The position numbers and the translations under genes were made by a program. Of a stretch of DNA of 64,000 nt, positions 46,696 to 56,221 are shown piece after piece. The number at the start of each line of letters is the position of its first letter. Positions within the stretch are counted from its first letter, which is position 1. The stretch comes from DASUPK01 sp963848955 (GTDB lineage: Bacteria; Actinomycetota; Thermoleophilia; Solirubrobacterales; 70-9): the NCBI GenBank assembly GCA_963848955.1, contig CAWKFQ010000012.1, positions 124,001 to 188,000 on the forward strand, given 5' to 3'. The notes below the pieces were generated by a model. That model did not search any database and was not told where the DNA came from. It saw only the letters and a list, made by a program, of their open reading frames with translations.

Positions 46696-48457
46696 ATGGG
46701 CATGATGCCCCGGGCGACGCTCATTCTCGCCAGTGTGGCCACCATCGTGCTGGTTGCGATCAGCGCAGGTGGCTCCGCGCTGGCGCAGCAGCGGACGGCC
46801 GAGGATCCGAGAGCCGCTCACCACCGGCCGCGCCCTGATCGACGTGCGCACGCCGCCCCTGCCGGCGGTGGAAGGAGCGCGAGCGCCGAGCCGCCGCCAG
46901 GCGCTCGATGCCTCACGCGACCGGCTGGCAGCGGTCTCCGGACGCAACGGCCTCCAGGTCGAGGCCCGCTCCGTTCCAGGCGGGTTCGTCGCCGCGGACC
47001 TGGCCGGCCGCTCGATCGATCGGCTGCGGGCCGAGCTCTCGGATGACCCCCTGGTCACAGGGGTCCATCCCGAGTACCGCGCGCAGTTCCGGTATGCGCC
47101 GAACGATCCCGAGCTCTATGCGCCTGACCCGAACGCCCCGGGCACCGACCTCGCGCAGTGGAACGTGCTCCTCACCGGCGCGGAGACGGCCTGGAACCTG
47201 GCCCGCGGGAGCGGGGGAGAGGTGGCGGTGATCGACAGCGGCATTTACAGCGCCCACCCCGACCTCGCCGGCAGCATCTCGGGCGCGATCAACGAGTGCA
47301 CCGAGCCGCCACTGCTCGGCGGGTGCGAGGGCACCGGCACCGGAGACGAGGAGGGACACGGCACCCACGTGGCAGGGCTGGCCTGCGCCACGACGGACAA
47401 CGGTTACGGCATCGCCTCGATCGGCTTCGGCTGCTCCATCTACGCGCTCAAGAGCGACCTCACCTACACGTCGATCATCAACTCGATCTACGCGGCGGTC
47501 GCTCACGGCGCCGACGCGATCAACATGAGCTTCGGCGGCGGCGGCCCGAGCAGCGAGCTGAACGCCGCGCTGGACTATGCGTGGGCGAACGGAGCCGTTC
47601 CCGTCGCGGCGGGCGACAACAGCCCCACCCCGCCGGCGTCGAGCAACTACCCGGCTCAGCACATCCAGCCGGAGGGAACCGGCCCGAACATCGAGAGCGG
47701 CGAGGGTCTCGTCGTCACCTCCGCGAGCCACTCCGGGATGCGGTCGGCCTTCGCGCAGAAGACCAGCGGCGTTTCGGTCGCCGCGTACGGATCGGCCACC
47801 GACTCCACCAGCGGAGGCCAGCAGGGCATCCTCTCCACCTGGCCGGCCCCGACCGTTCTGCTCGACTCCTATGGGGTCCGAACCTCGGTCGGCGGGGACG
47901 ACCGCTTTGCGTACCTCGTCGGCACCAGCATGGCAACGCCGCAGGTCGCCGGGTTGGTGGCGCTGATGCGCTCCGCCAGACCGGGCATCCCCGCCGCGAG
48001 GATCGTGAAGCTGATCAAGCTGACCGCCGGCGGCTGCGACCGCTATGGCACGAACGGCCTCGGCTGGGGAATCGTCCGCGCCGACCGGGCGCTCGCCGCC
48101 GCGGTCCAGAAGGACGTGGTCGCTCCATCATCTCGGGTGCGGCGCGCCAAGCTCCGACGTGAGCGCGGACACCGTCGCGTCGCGGTGTTGCGCCTGAAGA
48201 GTTTCGACGACCGCAGCGAGACGCCCTGCACGAAGGAGATCCCGTCCTCGGGCTTGAAATCCGTTGCGGTGTTCGCCTCGGCCAACGGCGGCCCCTACCA
48301 CCGGATCGCGAAGACGGCCAAGTCGCGGGTTCGCTTCCGGGCCAAATCCGGCCGGCGTTACCGCTTCTTTTCGGTCGCGGTGGACAAGGCGGGCAACCGC
48401 GAGGCCGCGCCCGGGCAGCCCGACGCGAAGCTCCGGCTCCGCCGGCACCGCAGATGA
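46696..48457 (+). CDS. Secreted S8 family serine protease, subtilisin type (frameshift at ~46810)
   Basis: ~586 aa when repaired. The Sec signal peptide (MMPRATLILASVATIVLVAISAGGS cut here: starts MGMMPRATLI, ends SALAQQ) is in one frame and the rest in another; dropping one base at ~46810 joins them as TAEDP-EPLTTGRALIDVR. A short propeptide is followed by the catalytic domain: Asp in VIDSGIYSAHPD, His in EGHGTHVAGL, Ser in GTSMATPQVAGL. C-terminal ~110 residues are a basic beta-type domain. Exported protease; substrate unknown. Confidence 0.9.
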
Positions 48458-48464
48458 GCGGGCG

Positions 48465-49907
48465 CTAGCCCGGAAGGTCGGCGCCGGCCGCCATGCCCGC
48501 CTGTGTGGCCTGGACCGCCTCGGCGGCGGAGAGCAGATCGGCGAGCGATTCCGAGATACCGCTGGCGAGTGTCTCGATGTCCTCCATCGCGTCGTAGTCG
48601 CCGAGCAGCCCGAAGTCGATGCCGCCGTTGTAGCTCATGATCGCGATCGCCAGGGCGTGGTTTTCGGGCAGGAAGGCGACGGGGAAGACGTCCTGGAGCT
48701 CGCGCCCGAGCACGTACAGCGGGATCTGCGGCCCGGGCACGTTGGTGACGATCAGGTTGAAGAGCCGAGTGGAGAAGTTGAGGCGCGAGGCCTGGGCGAG
48801 CAGGGTGGGCGGCGCGAAGTCGTTGAAGCGCGAGATCACCTCGGCGCCGAGGGCCTGCTTCGACTCCTTGAGCCCGTCCATCCCCCGGCGGACCACCTCG
48901 AGCCGCTTCACCGGATCCTCGATATAGACCGGGAGCGGGCCGCGCATCGCGGCTATCCGGTTGCCGAGTTCGCCATGCTCGTCGTCGCTCCTGATCGAGA
49001 CGGGCACCAGAGCCCTCAGCTCGAGACCCGCGAGCTTGACGCCGCGGCTTCGCAGCCAGCTGCGCAAAGCGCCGCTGACGACCGTAAGGATCACGTCGTT
49101 GACCGTGCCGCCGAGGACATTCTTGATCTTCTTGAAGTCCGCCAGCTCGGCCCGCGTCCAGGCGTACCGCCGGTGCGATCCGATCTCGACGTTCAGTGGG
49201 AGCTCGGGGGCCGGGTTGGTCAGGTTCCAGGCGACCTCTGCGAGCGCTTCGCCCGCCTCGGCGACCCTGTGGCCGGTCCGCACGGGGTCGCTGGCTGCGC
49301 GGACCGCGCGGTGGGCGAGTTTGAAGGGGGTCTCGGCCGCGGCGACCAGTCCCCGCGCCGCAAGCTCGGCGGACGACGGCGTGGGACGCGGAACCCAATC
49401 ACGGTCCGGCTCTATCGACTCGGGCACCGGTTTGACGTCGAAGAGGACCGTGGCGATGTCGACCCCGGAGATTCCGTCGACGAGCGCGTGGTGAGTCTTG
49501 GTGATCAGCCCGAAGCGGTTGCGCTCCAGACCCTGGACCAGCCACAACTCCCAGAGAGGCTTCGAGCGATCGAGGGCCTGCGAGAAGAGGCGGCCCGCGA
49601 TGTTGCGGAGCTGCTCCTCCGATCCGGGCGCCGGCAGGGCGGAGTGACGGACGTGGTAGGCGAGGTTGAAGCTGGGGTCGTCCACCCAGAAGGGCCTGCC
49701 CGTTTCGACGGGCGGGAAGGCCAGCTTCTGGCGGAAGCGGGGGACGAGGTGCAGGCGGCTCTCGACGTGCGCGAGGAAGTCCTCGTAGCCGGGCGGCGGT
49801 CCCTCGAAGATCAGGATCGCCCCCACGTGCATGTGGGCGCTCGAGGTCTCGTTCGTGAGGAACGAGGCGTCGATCGAACTCAGCCTGTCCATGTGTCCCT
49901 GTGCCAT
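48465..49907 (-). CDS. Wax ester synthase/diacylglycerol acyltransferase (WS/DGAT)
   Basis: 480 aa from ATG 49907 (49892 also possible). Catalytic motif THHALVDG (HHxxxDG), N-terminal MDRLSSIDASFL, and a late NVPGPQIPLY segment and the GGIDFGLLGDYD end, all standard in the WS/DGAT family. Makes storage triacylglycerol or wax esters from acyl-CoA. Convergent with the subtilase (7 bp) and divergent from ispH. Confidence 0.93.
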   Translation of the reverse strand: MAQGHMDRLSSIDASFLTNETSSAHMHVGAILIFEGPPPGYEDFLAHVESRLHLVPRFRQKLAFPPVETGRPFWVDDPSFNLAYHVRHSALPAPGSEEQLRNIAGRLFSQALDRSKPLWELWLVQGLERNRFGLITKTHHALVDGISGVDIATVLFDVKPVPESIEPDRDWVPRPTPSSAELAARGLVAAAETPFKLAHRAVRAASDPVRTGHRVAEAGEALAEVAWNLTNPAPELPLNVEIGSHRRYAWTRAELADFKKIKNVLGGTVNDVILTVVSGALRSWLRSRGVKLAGLELRALVPVSIRSDDEHGELGNRIAAMRGPLPVYIEDPVKRLEVVRRGMDGLKESKQALGAEVISRFNDFAPPTLLAQASRLNFSTRLFNLIVTNVPGPQIPLYVLGRELQDVFPVAFLPENHALAIAIMSYNGGIDFGLLGDYDAMEDIETLASGISESLADLLSAAEAVQATQAGMAAGADLPG

Positions 49908-49963
49908 TCGCGGCAAGCGTAACCCCTCGGCCCGGAGGCACGGCCGCTACCCTTCGCCCGGCT

Positions 49964-50968
49964 GTGGCGTCCACCTCAGAAGCGAGCCATTCGGGCCCGT
50001 CGCGGGTCCTGCTGGCCGCTCCGCGCGGATACTGCGCGGGCGTCGATCGCGCCGTGGAGACCGTCGAGAACGCCCTCGACCTCTATGGGAAGCCGGTCTA
50101 CGTCCGCAAGGAGATCGTGCACAACAAGCACGTCGTCCACGAGCTCGAGAAACGGGGCGCGATCTTCGTCGAGGAGGAGACCGAGGTCCCCGAGGGCGAG
50201 ATGGTGGTCTTCTCCGCCCACGGTGTCGCCCCGAGCGTCCACGCCAACGCGGCCAAGCGCGGCCTGCGGACGATCGACGCGACCTGCCCTCTGGTCACCA
50301 AGGTCCACGTCGAGGCGCGCAAGTTCGCCGCCGAGGGCTACACGATCGTCCTGGTCGGGCACGAGGGGCACGAGGAGGTCGAGGGGACAACCGGTGAGGC
50401 GCCCGAGCAGACCGTCCTGGTTCAAACGGAGGCCGACGTCGACGAGCTCGAGGTCGAGGACCCGGATCGGATCGCCTACATCACGCAGACCACCCTCTCG
50501 GTCGACGAGACCAGCTCGATCATCGCCCGCCTGAAGGAGAAGTTCCCGAACGCGGTCGGGCCGAAGACCGACGACATCTGTTACGCGACCACCAACCGCC
50601 AGCAGGCCGTCAAGGCCCTGGCCAAGGAGTGCGAGCTCGTCCTCGTCATCGGCTCCACCAACTCCTCCAACTCGAACCGCCTCGTCGAGGTCGCCCGCGA
50701 GCACGGCGCCGACTCCTACCTGATCGACAACCACCTGCAGGTCGATGAGGCCTGGCTCGAGGGGGTGGGCACCGTCGGCGTCACGTCGGGCGCCAGCGCC
50801 CCCGAGGAGCTGGTCGAGAAGCTGGTCGCCTTCTTCGAGGACCGCGGCGCTACCGATGTCTCCGAGCTGCGGACCGTCAACGAGGACGTCCGCTTCATGC
50901 TCCCGACGAACGTCCGTCGCGCCCTCCAGGCCCGTGACTCGGGCGGCGAGCTCCCCGTCGTCAGCTGA
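49964..50968 (+). CDS. ispH: 4-hydroxy-3-methylbut-2-enyl diphosphate reductase
   Basis: 334 aa, GTG 49964. Last step of the MEP isoprenoid pathway. The three Fe-S cysteines are at Cys24 (PRGYCAGV), Cys108 (ATCPLV) and Cys206 (DICYATTNRQ). Active-site motifs VHNKHVV, FSAHGV, GHEGHEE, QTTLS, and GSTNSSNSNRL are intact. Overlaps the convergent efeB by 8 bp. Housekeeping. Confidence 0.95.
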   Translation: MASTSEASHSGPSRVLLAAPRGYCAGVDRAVETVENALDLYGKPVYVRKEIVHNKHVVHELEKRGAIFVEEETEVPEGEMVVFSAHGVAPSVHANAAKRGLRTIDATCPLVTKVHVEARKFAAEGYTIVLVGHEGHEEVEGTTGEAPEQTVLVQTEADVDELEVEDPDRIAYITQTTLSVDETSSIIARLKEKFPNAVGPKTDDICYATTNRQQAVKALAKECELVLVIGSTNSSNSNRLVEVAREHGADSYLIDNHLQVDEAWLEGVGTVGVTSGASAPEELVEKLVAFFEDRGATDVSELRTVNEDVRFMLPTNVRRALQARDSGGELPVVS

Positions 50969-51888
50969 ACAGGCCCTCTCCGACGTAACCGCCCTCGCGC
51001 GCCCCGGGTGGGATCGCGAAGACGGCGCTCGAGGTGTGCTTGATGTACTCGTTGAGGGCGTCGATTGATCCAAGCTGTCGCTGGATCGCCTCGAACTGGG
51101 TCTTCGGGTTGCGCTGGAAGCAGATGAAGAAGAGACCGGCGTCGAGCTCGCCGAGCTCTTCGACGACCCCATCGGTGAATGAGTATCCGCGCCTCAGGAT
51201 CTCGGCCCCGCCGTTCTTCTGTGGCGCCGCCAGCCGGATGTGGGCATCGGCCGGGATCACCGGCTGCCCGTTCCGGCGGGCCGCGAAGTCCGGGGCTTGG
51301 AACTCCTCCGTGCCGCCGAGCGGAGCCCTACTCCTGCGGATCGTTCGAGCATGCCTGCACGCAGAGATCGCCGCCGGAGTGCTCCGGATCCAGGAGGTCG
51401 CCCGGGAGCGGATCGATCTGGCGCAGGGCGTGCGGTCTCCGGGAGCGCAGACCGAAGCGATCGCGGCCGTCCCGCTCGAAGACATCGGGCCCGAGGCCGA
51501 ACGTGATGGTGAGGCTGGCCGGCCGCAGGCCGACCGTCTCGCCGGTGTCATCCGGCGGCGCGAGCAGCTGGTTGTTGTCGTCCCCGACCATCTTCCCCCG
51601 GGTCATCTCGGCGGCCGCGTCGCTCCACTCCCGCATCAGGTCGCGCAGCCCGGCCGCGCTCTCCACCGTGAGATCGAAGGCGGCGAAGTGCAGGCGGTCC
51701 TGGGCGGGGGTCTCGATGCCCGCCTGGCGGTTGCCGTGGAAGGGAACGATCTCGTCGAGGTGGCTCGAGGCCTCGGCGGTCTCGCGGCCGATCAGGTAGC
51801 CGGCGCCGCCGAGGCCGATTCCGACGCCAGCGGCTCCGGCGCCGGCAACGAGGCGACGCCGCGTGAACCCATCGGTCTCTTCGGTCAT
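50961..51888 (-). pseudogene. efeB: EfeB/DyP-type peroxidase, internally deleted
   Basis: A Tat signal (FTRRRLVAGAGAAGVGIG) and the N-terminal half run well to DPEHSGGDLCVQACSNDPQ, then stop. The frame resumes at once, shifted, as APLGGTEEFQAPDFAA... to ILRRGYSFTDG and the end. In family members ~105 residues lie between these points, including the GFKDGTNN catalytic Asp segment and the proximal haem His. The gene is therefore ~310 aa where ~400-430 is usual. Either a real inactivating deletion or an assembly collapse. An iron-box-like repeat lies upstream. ATG 51888. Confidence 0.82.
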
Positions 51889-51962
51889 CGGCCGGTTTTC
51901 CCCCAAACGGACGACGATCGCAGCGACCTGCGACGTGTCGCTGTCGGCTTCAAGGCGTCCCC

Positions 51963-51978
51963 ATTAGGCAGCCCTAAT
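51963..51978 (-). promoter_or_regulatory. DtxR/IdeR-like inverted repeat upstream of efeB
   Basis: ATTAGG-cagc-CCTAAT, perfect 6-bp arms, 75 bp before the efeB start on the minus strand. TTAGG...CCTAA arms are those of iron-dependent DtxR/IdeR boxes, though the spacing here is shorter than the classical 19-bp box. It overlaps the stop of the upstream redoxin gene. Fits iron control of efeB. Confidence 0.45.
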
Positions 51979-52693
51979 ATGGTACCCCGGCAGCGAACTG
52001 AATCGCGTAGACGAGGAGGCCGGGGGTGGGCTCCAGGCGAAGCGAGTGTTTCTCACTCCCCTCGTGTGAGGTCAGCTCCTGGAGCCCAGGGAACGTGACC
52101 TCGATCGAGCCTCGCTCCTCGCCGTCGACGCTGATCGCGATCCCTCCCTCACCGTCAGTCGCGGCATATGCCCCGCCGGCCTCGTACTCCAGATCGAGGG
52201 TGCGATCGGCATCGACCGTGGGCCAGGGTTCCTCGGTCGAGCCGCCCGGAAAGATCTCCGGAGTCGGGGGAATGACCTTCGCGTCCGGCGCGTCGGAGGG
52301 CCGCAGCGGCTGGAGCAGGGGCGGCCAGTCGTGCTCGCCATTTGACTCGGCGAGCGTCTCGCGGATCGCCTCCTCGGTGGCGCGGTACTCGCCCTCGCCG
52401 AGGTGGTACCAGCGCAGCGCGCCGCCACGTCCCCAGAGGAAGAGCGCGGGCCAGCCATGCGGCTCGTACAGGCGCCAGAGGCTGAACTCCCGGTCGACGA
52501 TCACCGGCCAGCCGATTTCGAGACGTTCGGCCGCGTCCGCGACGACGTCGTAGCCCTGCGTGAAGGGAAAGCGGGGCGAGTGGATGCCGATCATTGCCAG
52601 GCCGTCGCGCGAATAGCGCTCGTACCACGCCCTCAGGTAAGGGAGCGTCCTCACCGAGTTGAGCTGCGCGAAGTCGAAGAAGTGGACCAGCAC
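51974..52693 (-). CDS. Redoxin/thioredoxin-like domain protein
   Basis: 239 aa from GTG 52693. VLVHFFDFAQLNSVRTLPYLRAWYERY and GLAMIGIHSPRFPFT fit a TlpA/AhpC-like thioredoxin fold, but the CxxC is replaced by AQLNS, so it lacks redox Cys at that site. C-terminal half is a beta domain. Coding sequence clearly extends upstream (IPPLPAGAEWIGQPVDSIDRLAAARP) to about 52780, without any ATG/GTG/TTG in frame; an ATA at 52777 is the natural place, so a base error or odd start is likely. Divergent from the next gene. Confidence 0.7.
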   Translation of the reverse strand: MLVHFFDFAQLNSVRTLPYLRAWYERYSRDGLAMIGIHSPRFPFTQGYDVVADAAERLEIGWPVIVDREFSLWRLYEPHGWPALFLWGRGGALRWYHLGEGEYRATEEAIRETLAESNGEHDWPPLLQPLRPSDAPDAKVIPPTPEIFPGGSTEEPWPTVDADRTLDLEYEAGGAYAATDGEGGIAISVDGEERGSIEVTFPGLQELTSHEGSEKHSLRLEPTPGLLVYAIQFAAGVPY

Positions 52694-52853
52694 CGGCCTG
52701 GCCGCCGCGAGCCGGTCGATCGAGTCGACCGGCTGGCCGATCCACTCGGCCCCGGCGGGCAGTGGGGGGATCGCTATGTCAGGCCGCGGGGGACGCAGAC
52801 GCCGGAGGGTATGCTCCCTATGCGTCCCCGGAGACTATGGAAATGAGGTCTCA

Positions 52854-53471
52854 GTGAGTCGATCGGTCTGGGAGCGCATCGAGGAAAGTCGCGCCCATCA
52901 CAACGTGCTCGAGCACCCCTTCTACGTGCGGTGGTCCGCCGGCGAGCTCTCGCCTGACGAGCTCGCGCGCTACTCCGGCCAGTACCGCCACGCGACCGAG
53001 GCGCTCGCCCGTCTCTGCCGGGAGACCGCCGAGGTGGCGCCCAAACCGCACCGCGACGAGATCGCGATCCACGCCGCTGAGGAGGAGTCCCACGTCGGTC
53101 TCTGGGACGGCTTCGTCGAGGCGGCCGGCGGCGAGATCGGCGCCGAGCCCACGCCCGAGACGGCCGAGTGCGTCTCGAACTGGACCTCCGCCGACGGCTA
53201 TCTCGGCCGTCTCGCTCGGATGTACGCGATCGAGAGCGGCCAGCCTGAGATCTCGCGCATCAAGCGAGAGGGCCTCGCCCAGTTCTACGGAATCGAAGGC
53301 GGCGCGGGGACCGAGTACTTCCGGGTCCACGAAGAGGCCGACGAAGCGCACGCGGAGGAGGCGCGCCGGCTGATCGACGAGGCGATGAGCGCCGAGGACG
53401 CCGACGCTGTGGTTGCCGCAGCGGAGTCGGCCTTCCGGGCGAACTGGCGCCTGCTCGACGGCGTCAGCTGA
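52854..53471 (+). CDS. TenA/PqqC-like haem-oxygenase-fold protein
   Basis: 205 aa, GTG start after AATGAGGTCTCA. Helical bundle of the haem-oxygenase-like diiron (HDO)/TenA fold: HPFYVRWSAGELSPDELARYSGQYRHATEAL, IHAAEEESHVGLWDGF, and a C-terminal HEEADEAHAEEARRLI with Glu/His ligands. These fit iron- or substrate-binding, but oxygenase versus other function cannot be decided. Divergent from the redoxin. Confidence 0.75.
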   Translation: MSRSVWERIEESRAHHNVLEHPFYVRWSAGELSPDELARYSGQYRHATEALARLCRETAEVAPKPHRDEIAIHAAEEESHVGLWDGFVEAAGGEIGAEPTPETAECVSNWTSADGYLGRLARMYAIESGQPEISRIKREGLAQFYGIEGGAGTEYFRVHEEADEAHAEEARRLIDEAMSAEDADAVVAAAESAFRANWRLLDGVS

Positions 53472-53483
53472 GCCACCTAGAGG

Positions 53484-53687
53484 ATGCGCGGACGCTTCCC
53501 GAGGGTGGGAGACCGCGCAGTCGGGGTCACGCTCGGCATCGTGCTGGGAATCGGTGTGATCCTGGTCTTCCTCTTCCTCGGGTCGCGCAGCACGATCGAT
53601 GAGCCCTCCATCTCGGGTGGAACCACCCAGACGGTGACCCAGCCGGCGGCGAGCCCGGGCCAGCCGAAGCCGAAAGCACCCCAGTAG
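53484..53687 (+). CDS. Small single-span membrane protein
   Basis: 67 aa: a basic start, one membrane helix (AVGVTLGIVLGIGVILVFLFLG), then a Thr/Pro/Ser-rich exported tail. Similar tiny anchors are common in actinobacteria. 12 bp after the previous gene and 13 bp before the next, so likely cotranscribed. Function unknown. Confidence 0.6.
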   Translation: MRGRFPRVGDRAVGVTLGIVLGIGVILVFLFLGSRSTIDEPSISGGTTQTVTQPAASPGQPKPKAPQ

Positions 53688-53700
53688 GGTTCATCGAGCG

Positions 53701-54291
53701 ATGAGATCGGCAATGCGCCTCGCGCATAGCGTTCGGCTCGCGGCGATTCTCGCCCTCGGCGCCTTCGGGCTTCATCAGCTTCGCTATCTGATCGCCGGGT
53801 TGATCTCGTCCCCCGAGGTCGCCCAGGCGGGCCATCGCTACATGGCCGACCTGCTGCCGCCCATCGCCGTGTTGGTGCTGGCGGCCGCCGTCGCAACGCT
53901 GATTCGCGGTACAGAGGGGGCGTCGCCGTCCAGGGCGCCACTCGGCCGCCGAATCGTCGTCTTCGCCGCGGCTCTATTGGCGATCTACGTTGGCCAGGAG
54001 TTCCTGGAGGGATTGATCGGCGCGGGCCACCCGGCGGGCCCCGCTGCGCTGCTTGCGACCGGCGCCTGGCTCGCCCTGCCGCTCGCCCTCGCCATCGGCG
54101 CCCTGTCGGCGCTGCTCGCGAGCGTGCTCGAGAGGGTCGAGCGCGCGATCGCGGTCGTCCACGCGAAGCGGATGCTCTCGCGCCCGCCCGCGGTCCGCGG
54201 CAGGGCCCTCCCGGCTCGTGGACTTCGCCTGTCTTCGTCTCCGCTGGCCTTCGGCCTCGCGCGGCGGCCTCCGCCATTGACATTCGCCTAG
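53701..54291 (+). CDS. Four-helix membrane protein
   Basis: 196 aa with four hydrophobic helices: LAAILALGAFGLHQLRYLIAG, LLPPIAVLVLAAAVATLI, IVVFAAALLAIYVGQEFLEG and ALPLALAIGALSALLASVL. Basic Pro/Arg-rich C-terminus, presumably cytoplasmic. LHQLRYLI and VGQEFLEG carry conserved-looking polar residues inside helices. Part of the cupredoxin/membrane gene run. Function unknown. Confidence 0.62.
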   Translation: MRSAMRLAHSVRLAAILALGAFGLHQLRYLIAGLISSPEVAQAGHRYMADLLPPIAVLVLAAAVATLIRGTEGASPSRAPLGRRIVVFAAALLAIYVGQEFLEGLIGAGHPAGPAALLATGAWLALPLALAIGALSALLASVLERVERAIAVVHAKRMLSRPPAVRGRALPARGLRLSSSPLAFGLARRPPPLTFA

Positions 54292-54371
54292 CCCGGATGT
54301 CAATCCGCGCGCGTTGCGCCCGCGTTTAGGCGCCTGCAGCAGCGTGCGCATCACCAAGGAGGTTTTTTCAG

Positions 54372-54758
54372 ATGCAATCCAGAGCTGTGCGACTCGGGCT
54401 GCTCGGCGTCGTGATCGTCGCCGCCGTGGTCCTTTTCATCGTGCTCCAGAACGACAACAGTGATGACAGCAGCGACGCCGCCAAGGGTGTGCAGGTGCTG
54501 CAAGTCGACCAGAACGGCGATCCGGTCGGCGGCGTGAAGACGCTGACCTACAACAAGGGCGATCAGGTCCAACTCGAGGTACGGCTGGCTGTCCCGGAGG
54601 AAGAGGTCCACGTCCATGGCTATGAGAAGGAGGCGCCGGCCGAGCACAGCCCGGTACGCCTCTCGTTCCCGGCCACCCTGGACGGCGTCTTCGAGGTCGA
54701 GGTCCATCGGCTGGACAAGACAGAGGGGCCGATCGCGGAGCTGCACGTCAACCCGTGA
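54372..54758 (+). CDS. Membrane-anchored cupredoxin-like protein
   Basis: 128 aa, strong AAGGAGG ribosome site. N-terminal membrane helix (LGLLGVVIVAAVVLFIVL), short acidic linker, then a beta-sandwich domain whose EEVHVHGYEKEAPAE segment and final beta strand resemble the copper-associated cupredoxin fold. The Cys ligand of a true blue-copper site is absent; His residues could still bind copper (inference). Its TGA overlaps the next ATG. Confidence 0.68.
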   Translation: MQSRAVRLGLLGVVIVAAVVLFIVLQNDNSDDSSDAAKGVQVLQVDQNGDPVGGVKTLTYNKGDQVQLEVRLAVPEEEVHVHGYEKEAPAEHSPVRLSFPATLDGVFEVEVHRLDKTEGPIAELHVNP

Positions 54759-56221
54759 TGTCGGCGGCTCCCCGATCGTGCCGGGCGCGGAGCCTCGCCG
54801 CTGCGAGCGCGGCGGCGGGGCTCCTCGCTGCGCTTTTCTTCCCGGACATCGCCTCCGCCCACGCGCTGGTGGGCCGCAAGGACCTGCCGGTGCCGGCCTG
54901 GCTTTTCGCCTGGGGGGCCTCGCTCGTCCTGATCATCTCCTTCGCGCTGCTCTCGGTCGCGTGGACCCAGGCGCGCCTGCAGAGGGAGAAATGGAGGCCC
55001 CTCCCGCGTTGGCTGTCGCGGGCGCTGCTCAACCCGGTCATCGAGGTGCTCTGCGGGCTGATCGGCGTGGGGCTGTTCGTGGTCGTGCTCTACACGGGGT
55101 TCCGCGGAATCTCCGACCCGACGCAGAACTTCTCGGTCGTCTTCGTCTTCTACACGTTCTGGCTGGGGCTGGTCCTGCTCAGCGTTCTGCTGGGGGACGT
55201 CTTTCGAGCGTTCAATCCATGGCGGGCGCTGGGTCGCCTCGTTTCCGGGGGCTTCCGGCTGATCGCCGGACAATCTGCGCCTGCCCCCCTCAGGTACCCC
55301 GATTGGCTCGGCCGCTGGCCGGCTGTGATCGGCGTGCTGCTCTTCGTCTGGCTCGAGCTGATCGCCGGCGGTGGCGCCTCACCCACCCCACACGACATCG
55401 GGGTGGCGACCGTCATCTACAGCCTGGTGACCTTCGTCTGCATGGCGCTCTTCGGAGTCGAGGAGTGGATCGAGCGTGGCGAGACCTTCAGCGCCTACTT
55501 CGGGATGTTCTCCCGGCTGGCGCCCTTCGAGGCGAGAGGGCGGGACCTGGGCATCAGGAAGTTCCTGACCGGAGCTCCACAGTGGGCGGCCGTGCCGGGG
55601 GCTGCCGCGCTGGTGCTCGCGTCGATCGCGGTGACCAGCTTCGACGGCGCGCAGGAGGGCGCCCTATCGGGCGCGATCAGGTGGACCTTCGAGCGCTGCA
55701 GCGACATCGGGTTCAGCCTCCCCGATTCATTCCGGGTCGCGAACACGATCTGGCTGCTGATCGTCTTCGCCGGCGTCTCCCTGCTCTACTGGTTGGGAGT
55801 CAAGGGCATGCACACGGTCCGTGGCTCGCCCCCGGTCAAGGATCTGGCGCGCTCATTCGCGCACACCCTGATCCCGATAGCGCTCGCCTACCTGGTGGCG
55901 CATTACTTCAGCGCCTTCCTCTACCAGGAGCAGGCGCAATTCACCTACATCCTCTCGGACCCGCTGGGCCACGGCTCGGACCTCTTCGGCACGGCCGGCG
56001 GCGGGATCAACTACGGGATCGTCGGCTCGAACACCGTCTGGTACGTGCAGGTCGCCGCCCTCGTGATCGGCCATGTCACCGCCCTGACCCTGGCGCACGA
56101 CCGGGCGCTCGGCGTCTACGACAACGTCCGGAACGCCTCGCGCTCGCAGTACTTCATGCTCGCGGTGATGGTCGCCTTCACCTGCTTCGGGCTGTTCCTG
56201 CTGTCCCAGGCGAACGCGTGA
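54758..56221 (+). CDS. Polytopic membrane protein (annotated as fenitrothion hydrolase-like in relatives)
   Basis: 487 aa, ~11 hydrophobic helices. Starts with a signal-like helix ending SAHALVG, then long helices (ASLVLIISFALLSVAW, IGVGLFVVVLYTGF, ...ALAYLVAHYFSAFLY). Conserved polar positions: DVFRAFNPW, HDIG, EEWIERGETFSAYF, LGHGSDLFG, ALVIGHVTALTLAHDRAL. I recall such proteins carrying a misleading fenitrothion hydrolase name; the actual role is unknown. Directly coupled to the cupredoxin-like gene, which suggests copper handling or a membrane oxidase accessory role (inference). Confidence 0.7.
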   Translation: MSAAPRSCRARSLAAASAAAGLLAALFFPDIASAHALVGRKDLPVPAWLFAWGASLVLIISFALLSVAWTQARLQREKWRPLPRWLSRALLNPVIEVLCGLIGVGLFVVVLYTGFRGISDPTQNFSVVFVFYTFWLGLVLLSVLLGDVFRAFNPWRALGRLVSGGFRLIAGQSAPAPLRYPDWLGRWPAVIGVLLFVWLELIAGGGASPTPHDIGVATVIYSLVTFVCMALFGVEEWIERGETFSAYFGMFSRLAPFEARGRDLGIRKFLTGAPQWAAVPGAAALVLASIAVTSFDGAQEGALSGAIRWTFERCSDIGFSLPDSFRVANTIWLLIVFAGVSLLYWLGVKGMHTVRGSPPVKDLARSFAHTLIPIALAYLVAHYFSAFLYQEQAQFTYILSDPLGHGSDLFGTAGGGINYGIVGSNTVWYVQVAALVIGHVTALTLAHDRALGVYDNVRNASRSQYFMLAVMVAFTCFGLFLLSQANA

